Source of the DNA: an uncultured Deferribacteraceae bacterium
GTDB taxonomy: Bacteria; Chrysiogenota; Deferribacteres; Deferribacterales; Mucispirillaceae
Reading direction: 5' to 3'
Assembly (NCBI GenBank): GCA_947041165.1
Contig: CAMRCY010000014.1
Location: 1-50,743, forward strand
Length of the DNA stretch: 50,743 nt
A program made the position numbers and the translations under genes. The stretch's first letter is position 1, and each line of letters begins with the position of its first letter. Under the pieces are notes generated by a model. That model saw only the letters and a program-made list of their open reading frames with translations. It was not told where the DNA came from and did no database searches. Below are positions 1 to 7,501 of this stretch, piece after piece.

Positions 1-184
1 CATCGTTATAAGATTTAATTATATCAACAGTGCTATCCGTTGAACAATCGTCAACAATAATTATTTCAAGGTTAGTATATGTTTGATTTAATACAGACTC
101 TAATGTTTCAGCTAAATATTTCTCACCATTATAAGTAGTGAGGATAACGGAAACTAAATGTTGGTTATCTGTTTTTTCATTCAT
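1..184 (-). CDS. GT2 family glycosyltransferase, N-terminal fragment (cut by window edge)
   Basis: Only the first 61 codons are inside the window; the rest lies to the left. The fragment carries the GT-A fold start typical of family 2 glycosyltransferases: [13 protein letters not shown], then an acidic VDDCSTDST stretch that binds the nucleotide sugar. The ATG overlaps the stop of the next gene upstream (TAATG), so it is translated as part of the same minus-strand operon. Bases 1 to about 110 are almost identical to about 2284-2393 in the third gene of the cluster. This implies recent duplication or gene conversion. The sugar donor and acceptor cannot be told from this part. Confidence 0.85.
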   Translation of the reverse strand, partial: MNEKTDNQHLVSVILTTYNGEKYLAETLESVLNQTYTNLEIIIVDDCSTDSTVDIIKSYND

Positions 185-1299
185 TATTTTTTATCCTTTG
201 GCAATTTTTTGTTACCTAAAAAATACCATTTCATTGCACGTGAAAATCTTTTAAACCAATCTTTTAATAGAACAGCATCACTCTCTAAATAAGGTTTTAG
301 TTCTTCAATAGAGTGATAATATTTTAATGCTTTTAATGGCGTTAAGACATTTGATAGGCTAAGAAAAATTTTGAATTTAACAGCCAATTTTTTTAAAAGA
401 ATTTCGTGATCAAACACATTACTTTCGAGGTTATATTTTATTATCATATTATAATAGTGGATGATCCATTCGTTTGTTTTTCCTGTATATGATAACACAT
501 CATTACGTTTTCTCACAGCGATATGGTTATTTATATCTTCTTCAGTAGCAAAAGGCAGCATAGCTTTTAATAAACTTTGAAGCATAATTGTGTCTTCTCT
601 ATAGTTTACATTTAAGTCATTTTTAGATGTGTTAGTTTCATGAATTCGGTAAGCAACATATTTATTTTCTAATACATACCATTTAATTCTTAATGCCATA
701 AACTGCACAAACAGTAAGCTATCGGCGGTAACTTTTAGTTCAGGTGTATAAGGGGTGTCTAACAATTTTAATACAGAAGATCTATACATTATTGTTGGAT
801 GTAAAAAACTTATATCAAAAAGATTTTCAACAGCTAGCTCTTTTTCATTTAATGCTACAACAGGTTCTGAAATGCTAAGGTTTTTGTAGATCATTTCTTT
901 GCTAATACCTGTATCAAAATAAAACATTTTAGAGTTTAATCCAGTAAGGTCTTTATTTTCAAGGAGTACTTTTAACATTCCTTCAGCTCTATATGGAGAA
1001 GATATATCATCGTGATCTTGCATCATAATAAATTCGCCTGTTGCAAGTGATAACGCTTTATTTGTGTTATTCGCAATACCTAAATTTTTCTCGTTTAGAT
1101 ATAGTTTTATTCTTTTATCTGTATAGGATTTAATTATTTTAATAGTTGTGTCAGTTGAGCAGTCATCAACAATAATTACTTCAAGGTTTTTATATGTTTG
1201 ATTTAATACAGATTCTAAAGTTTCTGCTATGTATTTCTCGCCGTTATATGTTGGGAGAATTACTGATATTAAAGGAGATGTTACACTATCTTTACTCAT
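184..1299 (-). CDS. GT2 family glycosyltransferase
   Basis: This 371-residue protein has a GT-A catalytic domain in roughly its first 110 residues ([37 protein letters not shown]), where the QDHDD motif is the metal/nucleotide-sugar site of family 2. The C-terminal 250 residues differ strongly from those of its neighbours. No membrane span is obvious, so it is probably cytoplasmic or peripheral. It probably adds a sugar to a lipid-linked or surface glycan; donor and acceptor are unknown. It lies third of four tandem paralogs read from right to left. The gap to the previous gene (1300-1384) is short and terminator-free, so co-transcription is likely. The catalytic segment shares long identical DNA with the next paralog, whereas the rest does not, giving a mosaic look. 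Confidence 0.88.
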   Translation of the reverse strand: MSKDSVTSPLISVILPTYNGEKYIAETLESVLNQTYKNLEVIIVDDCSTDTTIKIIKSYTDKRIKLYLNEKNLGIANNTNKALSLATGEFIMMQDHDDISSPYRAEGMLKVLLENKDLTGLNSKMFYFDTGISKEMIYKNLSISEPVVALNEKELAVENLFDISFLHPTIMYRSSVLKLLDTPYTPELKVTADSLLFVQFMALRIKWYVLENKYVAYRIHETNTSKNDLNVNYREDTIMLQSLLKAMLPFATEEDINNHIAVRKRNDVLSYTGKTNEWIIHYYNMIIKYNLESNVFDHEILLKKLAVKFKIFLSLSNVLTPLKALKYYHSIEELKPYLESDAVLLKDWFKRFSRAMKWYFLGNKKLPKDKK

Positions 1300-1384
1300 A
1301 TTATTATTGATTCCTCTTTATTTGTCTGCTAATCAAAGCTTCGCATTATTAACACTTATTACATTATAGCATATATATGATATT

Positions 1385-2476
1385 TTATATTTCTTTATTT
1401 TTAAATAGAATCCAACTTAAATTTCTTAAAAATCTTTTCTGATATTCGCTTAAAAATTTTGGAAAAGATACAGTATATGGTTTTAACTCATCTATCGATG
1501 TGTATACTTTATATGCTATAAAAGGCGAATATATATTTGCTAAAATTGATGCTGTTTTAAATCTAGCAACAGTTTCTTTTTTTAAAATATTATCATCGCA
1601 AAAATCATTATTAATATTTAATGCTAATATTTTTTTAAAATGATTGATTAAACTTTCATTATCTATTTTAAGCACCTCTTGTTTCAGCATTAATTTTGCG
1701 TGTATAAGTGCATCACGATCAGATATATCTTTTAAATATCCTTTTATTGTGATCGTCAATATCTCTAGCTTATCTTTGTAAATTTGTGAATTTTTAAATT
1801 TTACAGTTGTGTTAGTTTTATGAATTCTATAGGCAAGCAGATCATCTTTTAAAAGTATCCAACTTGCACCTGCAACATTTAGTTTGCTCATAAAATGAAT
1901 ATCGCCATCAACTATAAACTTATTGCTGTAGTAACTATCTAATTTATTTAGCAGAGATTTTTTATAGAAAAGTGTTTGGTGTCCAGGGTAGCTATATACG
2001 CCGATCGCATTAAACTCGTTAGCAGTTTTATCTATATTATATGTATCTACTTTATTATATATTGTACTTGGTGGATTATCTTTAAAACGGTTAGCATGTA
2101 AAGTTACACCTGTAACATCTGGGTGATCGATTAAACATTTAAGTTGTAGCTCTGCTCTTGACGGTGAAGATATATCATCGTGATCTTGCATCATAATAAA
2201 TTCGCCTGTTGCAAGTGATAACGCTTTATTTGTGTTATCCCCTATACCAAGATTTTTTTCATTAACAGATAATTTAATTCTCTCATCGTTATAAGATTTA
2301 ATTATATCAACAGTGCTATCCGTTGAACAATCGTCAACGATAATTATTTCAAGGTTAGTATATGTTTGATTTAATACAGACTCTAAAGTTTCTGCTATGT
2401 ATTTCTCGCCGTTATATGTTGGGAGGATAACTGATATTAATGGAGAGTTGGTGCTAATGTTACACATATTATACAT
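1385..2476 (-). CDS. GT2 family glycosyltransferase
   Basis: A 363-residue family 2 glycosyltransferase. Residues about 12-120 form the nucleotide-sugar domain ([36 protein letters not shown]). The C-terminal part resembles the next paralog (2549-3625) over its full length, including a shared SIDELKPYTVSF stretch followed by an EYQKRF motif near the end. The first residues (MYNMCNIS...) are variable, so the start could be the second methionine. The gene sits between two paralogs with short AT-rich gaps. It shares identical DNA blocks with the fragment at the window edge (near 2284-2393) and with the gene at 184-1299 (near 2178-2238). Substrate unknown; a role in surface or protein glycosylation is inferred. 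Confidence 0.88.
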   Translation of the reverse strand: MYNMCNISTNSPLISVILPTYNGEKYIAETLESVLNQTYTNLEIIIVDDCSTDSTVDIIKSYNDERIKLSVNEKNLGIGDNTNKALSLATGEFIMMQDHDDISSPSRAELQLKCLIDHPDVTGVTLHANRFKDNPPSTIYNKVDTYNIDKTANEFNAIGVYSYPGHQTLFYKKSLLNKLDSYYSNKFIVDGDIHFMSKLNVAGASWILLKDDLLAYRIHKTNTTVKFKNSQIYKDKLEILTITIKGYLKDISDRDALIHAKLMLKQEVLKIDNESLINHFKKILALNINNDFCDDNILKKETVARFKTASILANIYSPFIAYKVYTSIDELKPYTVSFPKFLSEYQKRFLRNLSWILFKNKEI

Positions 2477-2548
2477 TGATCCTTATTACTTTTATTTACT
2501 ATCTAAGATATAATGTTTTGACAATTATTGAAATAATACAAGTATAAC

Positions 2549-3625
2549 CTACTCTGTATTTCTTCTCTTTTTATATGTCAACCACGTTAAGTTTGTAAAA
2601 AATCTTTTTTGATATTCGCTAAAAAATTTCCAAAAAGATACTGTATATGGTTTTAGTTCATCAATAGATTTATATACTTTATACGCTGTGATAGGTGAAT
2701 ATATATTTGCTAAGATGGATGCAGTTCTAAATTTTATATCTGTTTCTTTTTTCAATGTTGTATCATCACAGAAATCGTTATTAATATTTAATGCGAGTAT
2801 TCTTTTAAAATGATTTATCAAATTTATATTATCAATTTCAAGCAATTCTCTTCTTGCCATCAATTTTGCATGCATGACAGCATCTGTATCTGATATTTCT
2901 GCAAAATGTCTTTTCACAAGAAGAAGTGATATCTCTAAGACTTCTCTATATATTTGAGGTTTTTTATATTTTGCTGTTGTCATAGTTTTATGCACTCTAT
3001 ATGCAAGCAGATCATCTTTTAAAAGTATCCAGCTTGCTCCTGCTAAGTTCAATTGCTCAATAAAATAAAGATCTCCAGCTATTGTAAACTTACTGCTATA
3101 ATAACTATCAAGTTTTTCTAAAATAGATCGTCGATAAAAAAGTGTCGGATGTGTGAGGAAATGATATAATCCTAGTGCTTTTAACTCTCTACTGTTTTTA
3201 TCTATATTATAGTTATCTGATTTTTTATAAATATCATCAGGCGGTGTATCAATAAAACTTTTTACATGTAATGCAACCCCTGTAACATCAGGGTTATCAA
3301 CTAAACATTTATACTGTAACTCTGCCCTTGACGGCGAAGATATATCATCATGATCTTGCATCATAATAAACTCTCCAGTTGCAAGGGACAATGCTTTATT
3401 ACTATTCTCTCCGATACCAAGATTTTTTTCATTCACATATAATTTTATTCTCTCATCATTAAATGATTTAATTATTTTAACAGTTTTATCGGTTGAGCAA
3501 TCATCAACAATAATCACTTCAAGGTTTTTATATGTTTGATCTAGCACAGATTGTAAAGTATCTGCTATAAACAACTCACCGTTATAAGTGGGAAGTATAA
3601 CAGATACTAAATTATTTTTAATCAC
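2549..3625 (-). CDS. GT2 family glycosyltransferase
   Basis: This 358-residue protein is a family 2 glycosyltransferase with the same order of motifs as its neighbours ([35 protein letters not shown]). It is the closest full-length paralog of the 1385-2476 gene, differing throughout by point changes. It starts with GTG, whose first bases overlap the TGA stop of meaB (GTGA). That ties the glycosyltransferase row to meaB translationally, although the functions look unrelated. No transmembrane helix is evident. The acceptor is unknown. Confidence 0.87.
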   Translation of the reverse strand: MIKNNLVSVILPTYNGELFIADTLQSVLDQTYKNLEVIIVDDCSTDKTVKIIKSFNDERIKLYVNEKNLGIGENSNKALSLATGEFIMMQDHDDISSPSRAELQYKCLVDNPDVTGVALHVKSFIDTPPDDIYKKSDNYNIDKNSRELKALGLYHFLTHPTLFYRRSILEKLDSYYSSKFTIAGDLYFIEQLNLAGASWILLKDDLLAYRVHKTMTTAKYKKPQIYREVLEISLLLVKRHFAEISDTDAVMHAKLMARRELLEIDNINLINHFKRILALNINNDFCDDTTLKKETDIKFRTASILANIYSPITAYKVYKSIDELKPYTVSFWKFFSEYQKRFFTNLTWLTYKKRRNTE

Positions 3626-4536
3626 TTAATATTATTCCATAGGATTTCTACAGTACTATATGGATCATTACCATCTTCAATAAGTGCTTTCACTTTATCA
3701 GGTGGAAAAATATCGTTAATCAATTTCTCTTTCACAGCACCATATGCAACATGTACTAATCTTTCATTAAGCTTTCTTCTTTTTAATTTATTTTCTTTAA
3801 AGAAGTCTTCGTGAATATTAATTCTTTCAATTAGTTCGTCAACGCCTTCACCCTTTTCAGCCATAGTTTTTAAAACTTCAACTGTCCATTCGTCACGTTT
3901 AGGAGTAATTTCTAACATCATTTTAAGATCATTACTTGTTCTTTCAGCACCATCTCTATCAGATTTGTTAACAACAAATATATCTGCTATTTCAAATATA
4001 CCAGCTTTAATCGCTTGTATGTCATCACCAAGTCCTGGAACTGTTACAACGATACAAGTGTCGGCTACCATAGCGATTTCAACTTCATCTTGTCCAACAC
4101 CTACTGTTTCAATTATAACTATATCTTTTCCCATAGCGTCCATAATAGCCACAATGTCCATAGTTGAAACTGAAAGTCCACCAAGATTTCCTCTTGTACC
4201 AACACTTCTAATAAAAACACCTTCATCAAGTGAGTGTGTTGCCATACGAATTCTATCACCTAAAATAGCACCACCAGTAAATGGGCTTGTAGGATCTATT
4301 GCGACTACTCCAACTGTTTTACCAGCTGCACGAAATTTTGTTATTAGTTGATCAGTTAAAGTTGATTTTCCTGATCCTGGAGCTCCTGTTATACCGATAA
4401 TGTGAGCATGTCCAGTTTTTTTCCATATCTCTTTCATAAATACTTGATAGCCTTCACGTCTATCATCAGATAATCGCATTAATCTAGCCGCTGCGATTAC
4501 TTCTCCGTTTAATGCTCTTTCAACAAGATTGCTCAT
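3622..4536 (-). CDS. meaB: Methylmalonyl-CoA mutase-associated GTPase MeaB
   Basis: The MeaB/ArgK G protein protects and reloads adenosylcobalamin-dependent methylmalonyl-CoA mutase, gating cofactor transfer and ejecting damaged cobalamin. The 304-residue protein has a P-loop GAPGSGKST at residues 51-59, the family motif AIDPTSPFTGGAILGDR, an ETVGVGQDE switch and a NKSD base-recognition motif. Length is slightly below the usual 320-330. The start ATG is preceded by a purine-rich AAGGTGAAAAA. The cobalamin-binding subunit lies one gene upstream at 4873-5274, separated by a terminator and repeats. The large catalytic subunit is not in the window. The stop overlaps a glycosyltransferase start, which is an odd partner for this gene. 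Confidence 0.95.
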   Translation of the reverse strand: MSNLVERALNGEVIAAARLMRLSDDRREGYQVFMKEIWKKTGHAHIIGITGAPGSGKSTLTDQLITKFRAAGKTVGVVAIDPTSPFTGGAILGDRIRMATHSLDEGVFIRSVGTRGNLGGLSVSTMDIVAIMDAMGKDIVIIETVGVGQDEVEIAMVADTCIVVTVPGLGDDIQAIKAGIFEIADIFVVNKSDRDGAERTSNDLKMMLEITPKRDEWTVEVLKTMAEKGEGVDELIERINIHEDFFKENKLKRRKLNERLVHVAYGAVKEKLINDIFPPDKVKALIEDGNDPYSTVEILWNNIK

Positions 4537-4570
4537 TTTTTCACCTTTAAATATTTTAATCGTAGCTAAA

Positions 4571-4817
4571 TAAGCTTATAATAAAAGAATAGAAATAAAA
4601 CTTAAAATTTTTTAATTATACTAAACAACTTATTAAAACAGAATAGAAATAAAATTTATAACTTTTTAATTATATTAAACAACTTACCAAAACAGAATAG
4701 AAATAAAACTTAAAATTTTTTAATTATACTAAAGAAACTTATCAAAACTAAATAGAAATAAAATTTATAACTTTTAATTATACTAAATAAACTTATCAAA
4801 ACAGAATAGAAATAAAA
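4571..4817. repeat. Tandem array, 54-bp unit, about 4.5 copies
   Basis: Direct repeats with an exact 54-bp period fill the gap between meaB and the mcmA2 terminator. The shared core GAATAGAAATAAAA occurs near 4587, 4641, 4695, 4749 (slightly changed) and 4804. On the minus strand each full unit carries a perfect TATAAT hexamer (complements at 4615-4620, 4669-4674, 4723-4728, 4777-4782). The units sit directly upstream of meaB and could multiply its -10 elements. No matching -35 is convincing. The array's right edge runs into the terminator. Confidence 0.85.
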
Positions 4818-4847
4818 CCGCCCAAAAAATGTAGGCGGCTTTTTTAT
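4811..4847 (-). terminator. Intrinsic terminator after the B12-binding subunit gene
   Basis: CCGCC (4818-4822) pairs with GGCGG (4834-4838) around an 11-nt loop. T-rich tracts flank it on both strands, so it can act in both directions. It lies about 30 bp after the stop of the minus-strand gene at 4873-5274, which is the natural user. Confidence 0.8.
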
Positions 4848-4872
4848 TTATAGTGATAAATTTTTAAAACAA

Positions 4873-5274
4873 TTAAGCAGACTTAGGCTTGATATTATCA
4901 TTAATAAATTGTACTGCATCATCCGTTGGAGTTCCAGGAGTGAATATTCTAGTTACGCCAGCTTTATATAAAGCAGGGATATCATCTTCAGGAATAACTC
5001 CGCCACCAAACACTGATATGTCTGACGCGCCTTTCTCTTTTAACAACTCAATAACTCTTGGAAAAACTGTTGCGTGTGCACCTGATAGAATAGATAGACC
5101 GATTGCATCTACATCTTCTTGGATAGCTGTTGCAACAATTGCTTCAGGTGTTTGTCTTAAACCTGTGTAGATCACTTCAAATCCAGCATCTCTCAACGCG
5201 CGAGACATAACTTTAACACCTCTGTCATGGCCATCTAATCCTGGTTTAGCCATCAAAATTCTAATCTTTGACAT
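4873..5274 (-). CDS. mcmA2: Methylmalonyl-CoA mutase, cobalamin-binding small subunit
   Basis: This 133-residue protein is a stand-alone B12-binding domain. It has the DxHxxG motif as DGHDRG at residues 14-19, with His16 the lower axial ligand of cobalt. The SxL motif (LSILSGAH) and the GG motif (VFGGG) that cradle the dimethylbenzimidazole tail follow. It matches the small subunit of split mutases that convert succinyl-CoA and (R)-methylmalonyl-CoA using adenosylcobalamin. The catalytic large subunit is elsewhere. A strong GGAGGA ribosome site precedes the ATG. Neighbour meaB is its chaperone GTPase; CobO at 35189 can make the cofactor. Own promoter and terminator suggest monocistronic expression. 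Other B12 domains (e.g. glutamate mutase S) are less likely given the MeaB neighbour. Confidence 0.9.
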   Translation of the reverse strand: MSKIRILMAKPGLDGHDRGVKVMSRALRDAGFEVIYTGLRQTPEAIVATAIQEDVDAIGLSILSGAHATVFPRVIELLKEKGASDISVFGGGVIPEDDIPALYKAGVTRIFTPGTPTDDAVQFINDNIKPKSA

Positions 5275-5295
5275 AGTCTTAATCCTCCATTAGTT

Positions 5296-5324
5296 TCTAT
5301 AATGCTTTTATATTTACTTGTCAT
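5296..5324 (-). promoter_or_regulatory. Putative sigma70 promoter for mcmA2
   Basis: On the minus strand ATGACA (5319-5324) and TATAGA (5296-5301) are separated by 17 bp, leaving a leader of about 15-20 nt that still contains the GGAGGA site. Match quality is moderate. Confidence 0.4.
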
Positions 5325-5369
5325 AAGTATAAATTATTACAACAGAATTTACAAGCTTTATATATGAGT

Positions 5370-6188
5370 TTATAACTTTTTATCTAAATAGTCTCTAAGT
5401 CCCTCGCCAAAAAGATTATAACCTAATGCTGTTATTAAGATCGCAACACCTGGAAATAAAGATAGCCACCATGCAAAAATAATATTATCTTTACCGCTTG
5501 TTAATATATTTCCCCATGAAGGTGTTGGAGGTTGCACACCTAGCCCTAAAAAAGATAAACTAGATTCTGTCAATATCACACCTGACATAGATAATGTTGC
5601 TATCACAAATATAGGTGAGGCAACATTTGGTAATATATGTTTGAATAAAATTTTAAATGATGAAATGCCTGATATTTTTGCAGCAAGCACATACTCTCTT
5701 CCAACAACAGATAAAGTTTCAGCTCTAACAAGACGAGCTACACCCATCCAACCTGTTAACCCGATAATTATCATTACATTAATAATTGATGGTTTCAAAA
5801 ATGCAATCACAGCGAGTATAAGAAAGAATGATGGAAAGGCTAACATGATATCTGTGAAACGCATAATAACAGTATCTACAAATTTACCGTAAAACCCAGA
5901 AAGAAGTCCTAGTATTGCACCGATGAATACTGATATTCCAACAGCTACAAATCCTACAAATAATGAAACTCTTGAGCCGTATAAAACTCTTGAAAATAAA
6001 TCTCTACCTAACTCATCTGTACCAAATAAATGTTCTCTACTTGGGGGTTCAAATGTAGTTAATATATTTATCTCTTCTGGATTATAGTTTGTTATAAATG
6101 GTGCAAATATCGCTACTATAACAAAGAACAATACAATTGATAATCCTATAATAAGAATTAAATCTTTCTTTAATGTTAATCTTCTCAT
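5370..6188 (-). CDS. Peptide/nickel ABC transporter permease, OppC/DppC type
   Basis: Inner-membrane permease of a peptide importer, forming the channel with OppB. About six hydrophobic spans are visible, and the cytoplasmic EAA loop (AAKISGISSFKILFKHILPN) that docks the ATPase lies in the C-terminal half. The open frame continues upstream to a TTG at 6257. I prefer the ATG at 6188, because MRRLTLKKDLILIIG matches the family start, an AGGAG lies 13 nt upstream, and the TTG has no ribosome site. The extra 23 residues would also begin inside a decayed repeat of the oppB 3' end. Co-transcribed with the upstream oppB and the binding protein; ATPase genes are not adjacent. Confidence 0.9.
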   Translation of the reverse strand: MRRLTLKKDLILIIGLSIVLFFVIVAIFAPFITNYNPEEINILTTFEPPSREHLFGTDELGRDLFSRVLYGSRVSLFVGFVAVGISVFIGAILGLLSGFYGKFVDTVIMRFTDIMLAFPSFFLILAVIAFLKPSIINVMIIIGLTGWMGVARLVRAETLSVVGREYVLAAKISGISSFKILFKHILPNVASPIFVIATLSMSGVILTESSLSFLGLGVQPPTPSWGNILTSGKDNIIFAWWLSLFPGVAILITALGYNLFGEGLRDYLDKKL

Positions 6189-6249
6189 AAAGTGATTTAT
6201 GCTCCTTTGCTTGTCTATGAAATTTATAATACTTTTATGAGTATTCTGT

Positions 6250-6410
6250 TGGATCAATATATATGCAACTGTTATCTGTAATTAAATTATATATGATTAC
6301 TAAATTAGAACTTAATATATAGATTAATGTTATCTGTGATTAAATTAAGTTTATGAATATCTAATTCGTGGATCTATATAAGCGTATGCTATATCTGCAA
6401 TCAAATTTCC
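6250..6410. repeat. Three-unit direct repeat ending in the oppB 3' coding end
   Basis: The core TATCTG(T/C)(A/G)AT(T/C)AAATT occurs at 6273, 6331 and 6392, giving periods of 58 and 61 bp. The third copy is coding sequence for the last residues of OppB. The two downstream copies are non-coding and more diverged. GGATC(A/T)ATATA begins units one and three. Confidence 0.7.
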
Positions 6411-7325
6411 CACTAATGTTAATAGTGATCCTATAACTAATATTCCCATAACTGTTGGATAATCTCTCATCATTACTGATTGATAAAATAATTGTCCCAT
6501 ACCTGGGATAGAAAATACCGATTCAAATATAACTGATGATCCGATTAGTCCTGGTATTGATAAACCTAATAATGTAACGATAGGCAACATAGCGTTTTTT
6601 AATGCATATCTAAAAAGGATAGTTTTTTCACTAACGCCTCTGGCTCTTGCTGACATTATATAATCTTGTCCTAAAACTTCTAATGTTGATGTTCTGCCAA
6701 ATCTTGATATTGATGCTATACCACCAAAAACTGTGATTGCTATAGGTAAAGTTATATGTTTGATTATGTCTGACAATTTTGCAAGTGTTGAAAGTGAGTC
6801 AAAGTTATATGACGTAAGTCCTGAAATAGGTAGCCATCCTAAAACAATTCCGAAAAAATACATACACATAAGTGCTAACCAAAACATAGGTATCGCAAAA
6901 CCAACAAACACAATAATTGTGACTGTTTTATCAAATACTGAGTTTCGATAATATGCAGAGAGAACGCCAAGCGGAAGTGCGATTAAGAATATTAAAATCA
7001 TACTGATAATATTTAAGCCTAAGGTTATCGGTAACCTGTCACCGATTTTATCTATTACTTTACGCCCATCTGATGAGAATGAATCTCCAAAATCTAATGT
7101 TGCAAATTTCTTTAACCATATTAGATACTGTTTATATATAGGTTGATCGAGGTTATACATTTTAACAAACTTATCTCGTGCAGTTTCAGAGTATTTAGGG
7201 TTTAAAGATTGTTGAATAGTAACAGTGTCACCTGGTGCTAAATGCATAACAAAAAATGATATAACGGTTATACCGATCAATATAGGAAACATTGCAATCA
7301 TTCTTTTAATAATATATTTTAGCAT
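6351..7325 (-). CDS. Peptide/nickel ABC transporter permease, OppB/DppB type
   Basis: This 324-residue inner-membrane permease opens with MLKYIIKRMIAMFPILIGI and a FFVMHLAPGD motif, both hallmarks of DppB/OppB. Six spans are visible, and the EAA loop near ARARGVSEKTILFRYALKNA contacts the ATPase. Its partner OppC follows. The peptide-binding protein precedes, across a tandem repeat. Substrate is probably di- or oligopeptides. Nickel or another solute cannot be excluded from sequence alone. Confidence 0.92.
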   Translation of the reverse strand: MLKYIIKRMIAMFPILIGITVISFFVMHLAPGDTVTIQQSLNPKYSETARDKFVKMYNLDQPIYKQYLIWLKKFATLDFGDSFSSDGRKVIDKIGDRLPITLGLNIISMILIFLIALPLGVLSAYYRNSVFDKTVTIIVFVGFAIPMFWLALMCMYFFGIVLGWLPISGLTSYNFDSLSTLAKLSDIIKHITLPIAITVFGGIASISRFGRTSTLEVLGQDYIMSARARGVSEKTILFRYALKNAMLPIVTLLGLSIPGLIGSSVIFESVFSIPGMGQLFYQSVMMRDYPTVMGILVIGSLLTLVGNLIADIAYAYIDPRIRYS

Positions 7326-7337
7326 AATCTATCTGTC

Positions 7338-7501
7338 CTTACTGTTAAAAATAATACTGTTTAATACTCGAAACCTTCTAGCATGCTTACTGTTAAAAAT
7401 AATATTGTTTAATACTGGAAACCTTCCAGCATGATTACTGTTAAAAATAATATTGTTTAATACTAGAAGTTTTACACAATGCTTACTGTTTAAAATAATA
7501 C
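7338..7501. repeat. Tandem array, 48-bp unit, 3 copies plus a partial copy in coding sequence
   Basis: Unit starts at 7338, 7386, 7434 and 7482 give an exact 48-bp period. The fourth, partial copy is the 3' end of the peptide-binding protein gene and includes its TAA stop (7483-7485), sharing CTTACTGTT and AAAATAATAC. The second unit contains a perfect hairpin, CTGGAA (7415-7420) / TTCCAG (7424-7429); it is imperfect in the others. The array fills the gap before oppB. Confidence 0.85.

Noticed and set aside
233-246. CACGTGAAA near 238 as a parS half
   Set aside because: It lies inside a glycosyltransferase gene and matches only one half of the palindrome.
3965-4351. 128-residue plus-strand frame inside meaB
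   Set aside because: Antisense shadow of a well-recognised GTPase; low-complexity Ser/Thr/Ile-rich translation.
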